Assembly (NCBI GenBank): GCA_964242215.1
Contig: CAXTCJ010000030.1
Span: 1-48,318, forward strand
Reading direction: 5' to 3'
Length of the DNA stretch: 48,318 nt
Source of the DNA: LMUY01 sp964242215
GTDB taxonomy: Bacteria; Pseudomonadota; Alphaproteobacteria; Acetobacterales; Acetobacteraceae
A model generated the notes under the pieces. It worked only from the letters and a program-made list of their open reading frames with translations. It had not been told where the DNA came from and searched no databases. The position numbers and the translations under genes were made by a program. Position 1 is the first letter of the stretch; the number at the start of each line of letters is the position of its first letter. Below are positions 48,287-48,318 of the stretch, piece after piece.

Positions 48287-48318
48287 TCATGCCAGCGCGG
48301 CGGCCAGGGCTTCGGCGC
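48287..48318 (-). CDS. C-terminal end of an unidentified gene
   Basis: The minus strand from the window edge reads A-E-A-L-A-A-A-L-A followed by TGA at 48287-48289. An Ala/Leu-rich helix end is typical, but ten codons cannot identify the gene or prove it. Confidence 0.35.
   Translation of the reverse strand, partial: AEALAAALA

Overview
The window is a GC-rich chromosomal segment of an alphaproteobacterium, most likely Rhodospirillales/Acetobacteraceae. Pointers are a MucR/Ros regulator, FliX (the alphaproteobacterial flagellar assembly factor), UPF0262 and DUF2852 proteins, a DksA with most zinc cysteines lost, a degenerate IS5-family element of a type common in acetic-acid and related bacteria, and repeated GC-rich intergenic hairpins. 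The genus cannot be fixed from the sequence. The only assembly gap (100 N at 7605-7704) is flanked by the same 55 bases on both sides and looks like an unmerged contig overlap.

Layout. 1-4260: decayed IS5-type transposase, mucR-like gene, AI-2E/PerM-family permease with an extra cytosolic domain, crotonase-fold protein, tRNA-Val(CAC). 4412-8621: M20 peptidase plus AhpD-like protein, divergent from an SDR-like protein without the SDR catalytic pair; assembly gap; BamE/SmpA-like lipoprotein. 8797-15731: the elongation factor P module (epmA, divergent epmB, efp), a SuhB-type phosphatase, then an OmpA-like protein and a MotA/TolQ-like plus MotB-like pair that form a candidate uncharacterised ion-driven motor. 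15846-23289: beta-lactamase-fold hydrolase, peptide-type ABC binding protein, cysteine synthase, rhodanese, cytochrome b561, DUF2272 lipoprotein, mtnA, UPF0262, DUF983. 23538-27296: prpD and prpC (propionate/2-methylcitrate cycle, no prpB here) and a Lys/Ala-rich histone-like protein with a duplicated motif.

27395-32516 is a flagellar block: flgI, a FlgJ-like rod-binding protein and a FlgN-like protein, followed on the same strand by a glycosyltransferase and an OtnK-like sugar kinase. A strong sigma-54 promoter match lies upstream of flgI; fliX and dksA run the other way. 32666-37998: ilvC, ilvN, ilvB and miaA on one strand, serB head-to-head with miaA. 37982-41218: glycine-zipper lipoprotein, DUF2852 membrane protein, TetR regulator (with an almost perfect operator-like palindrome between the last two), serS. 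41274-44135: alpha/beta hydrolase divergent from two envelope glycosyltransferases. 44137-46693: thrS-infC, where infC appears to start at an AUA codon. 46856-48124: short Hsp70 (YegD-like), then repeats and the tail of one more gene.

Most genes are core housekeeping. The parts that stand out are the MotA/MotB-like motor module, the duplicated-motif histone-like protein, the sigma-54 driven flagellar/glycosyltransferase chain, the non-canonical infC start, the operator beside the TetR gene, and a family of palindromic repeats, one of which sits in frame inside a glycosyltransferase gene.
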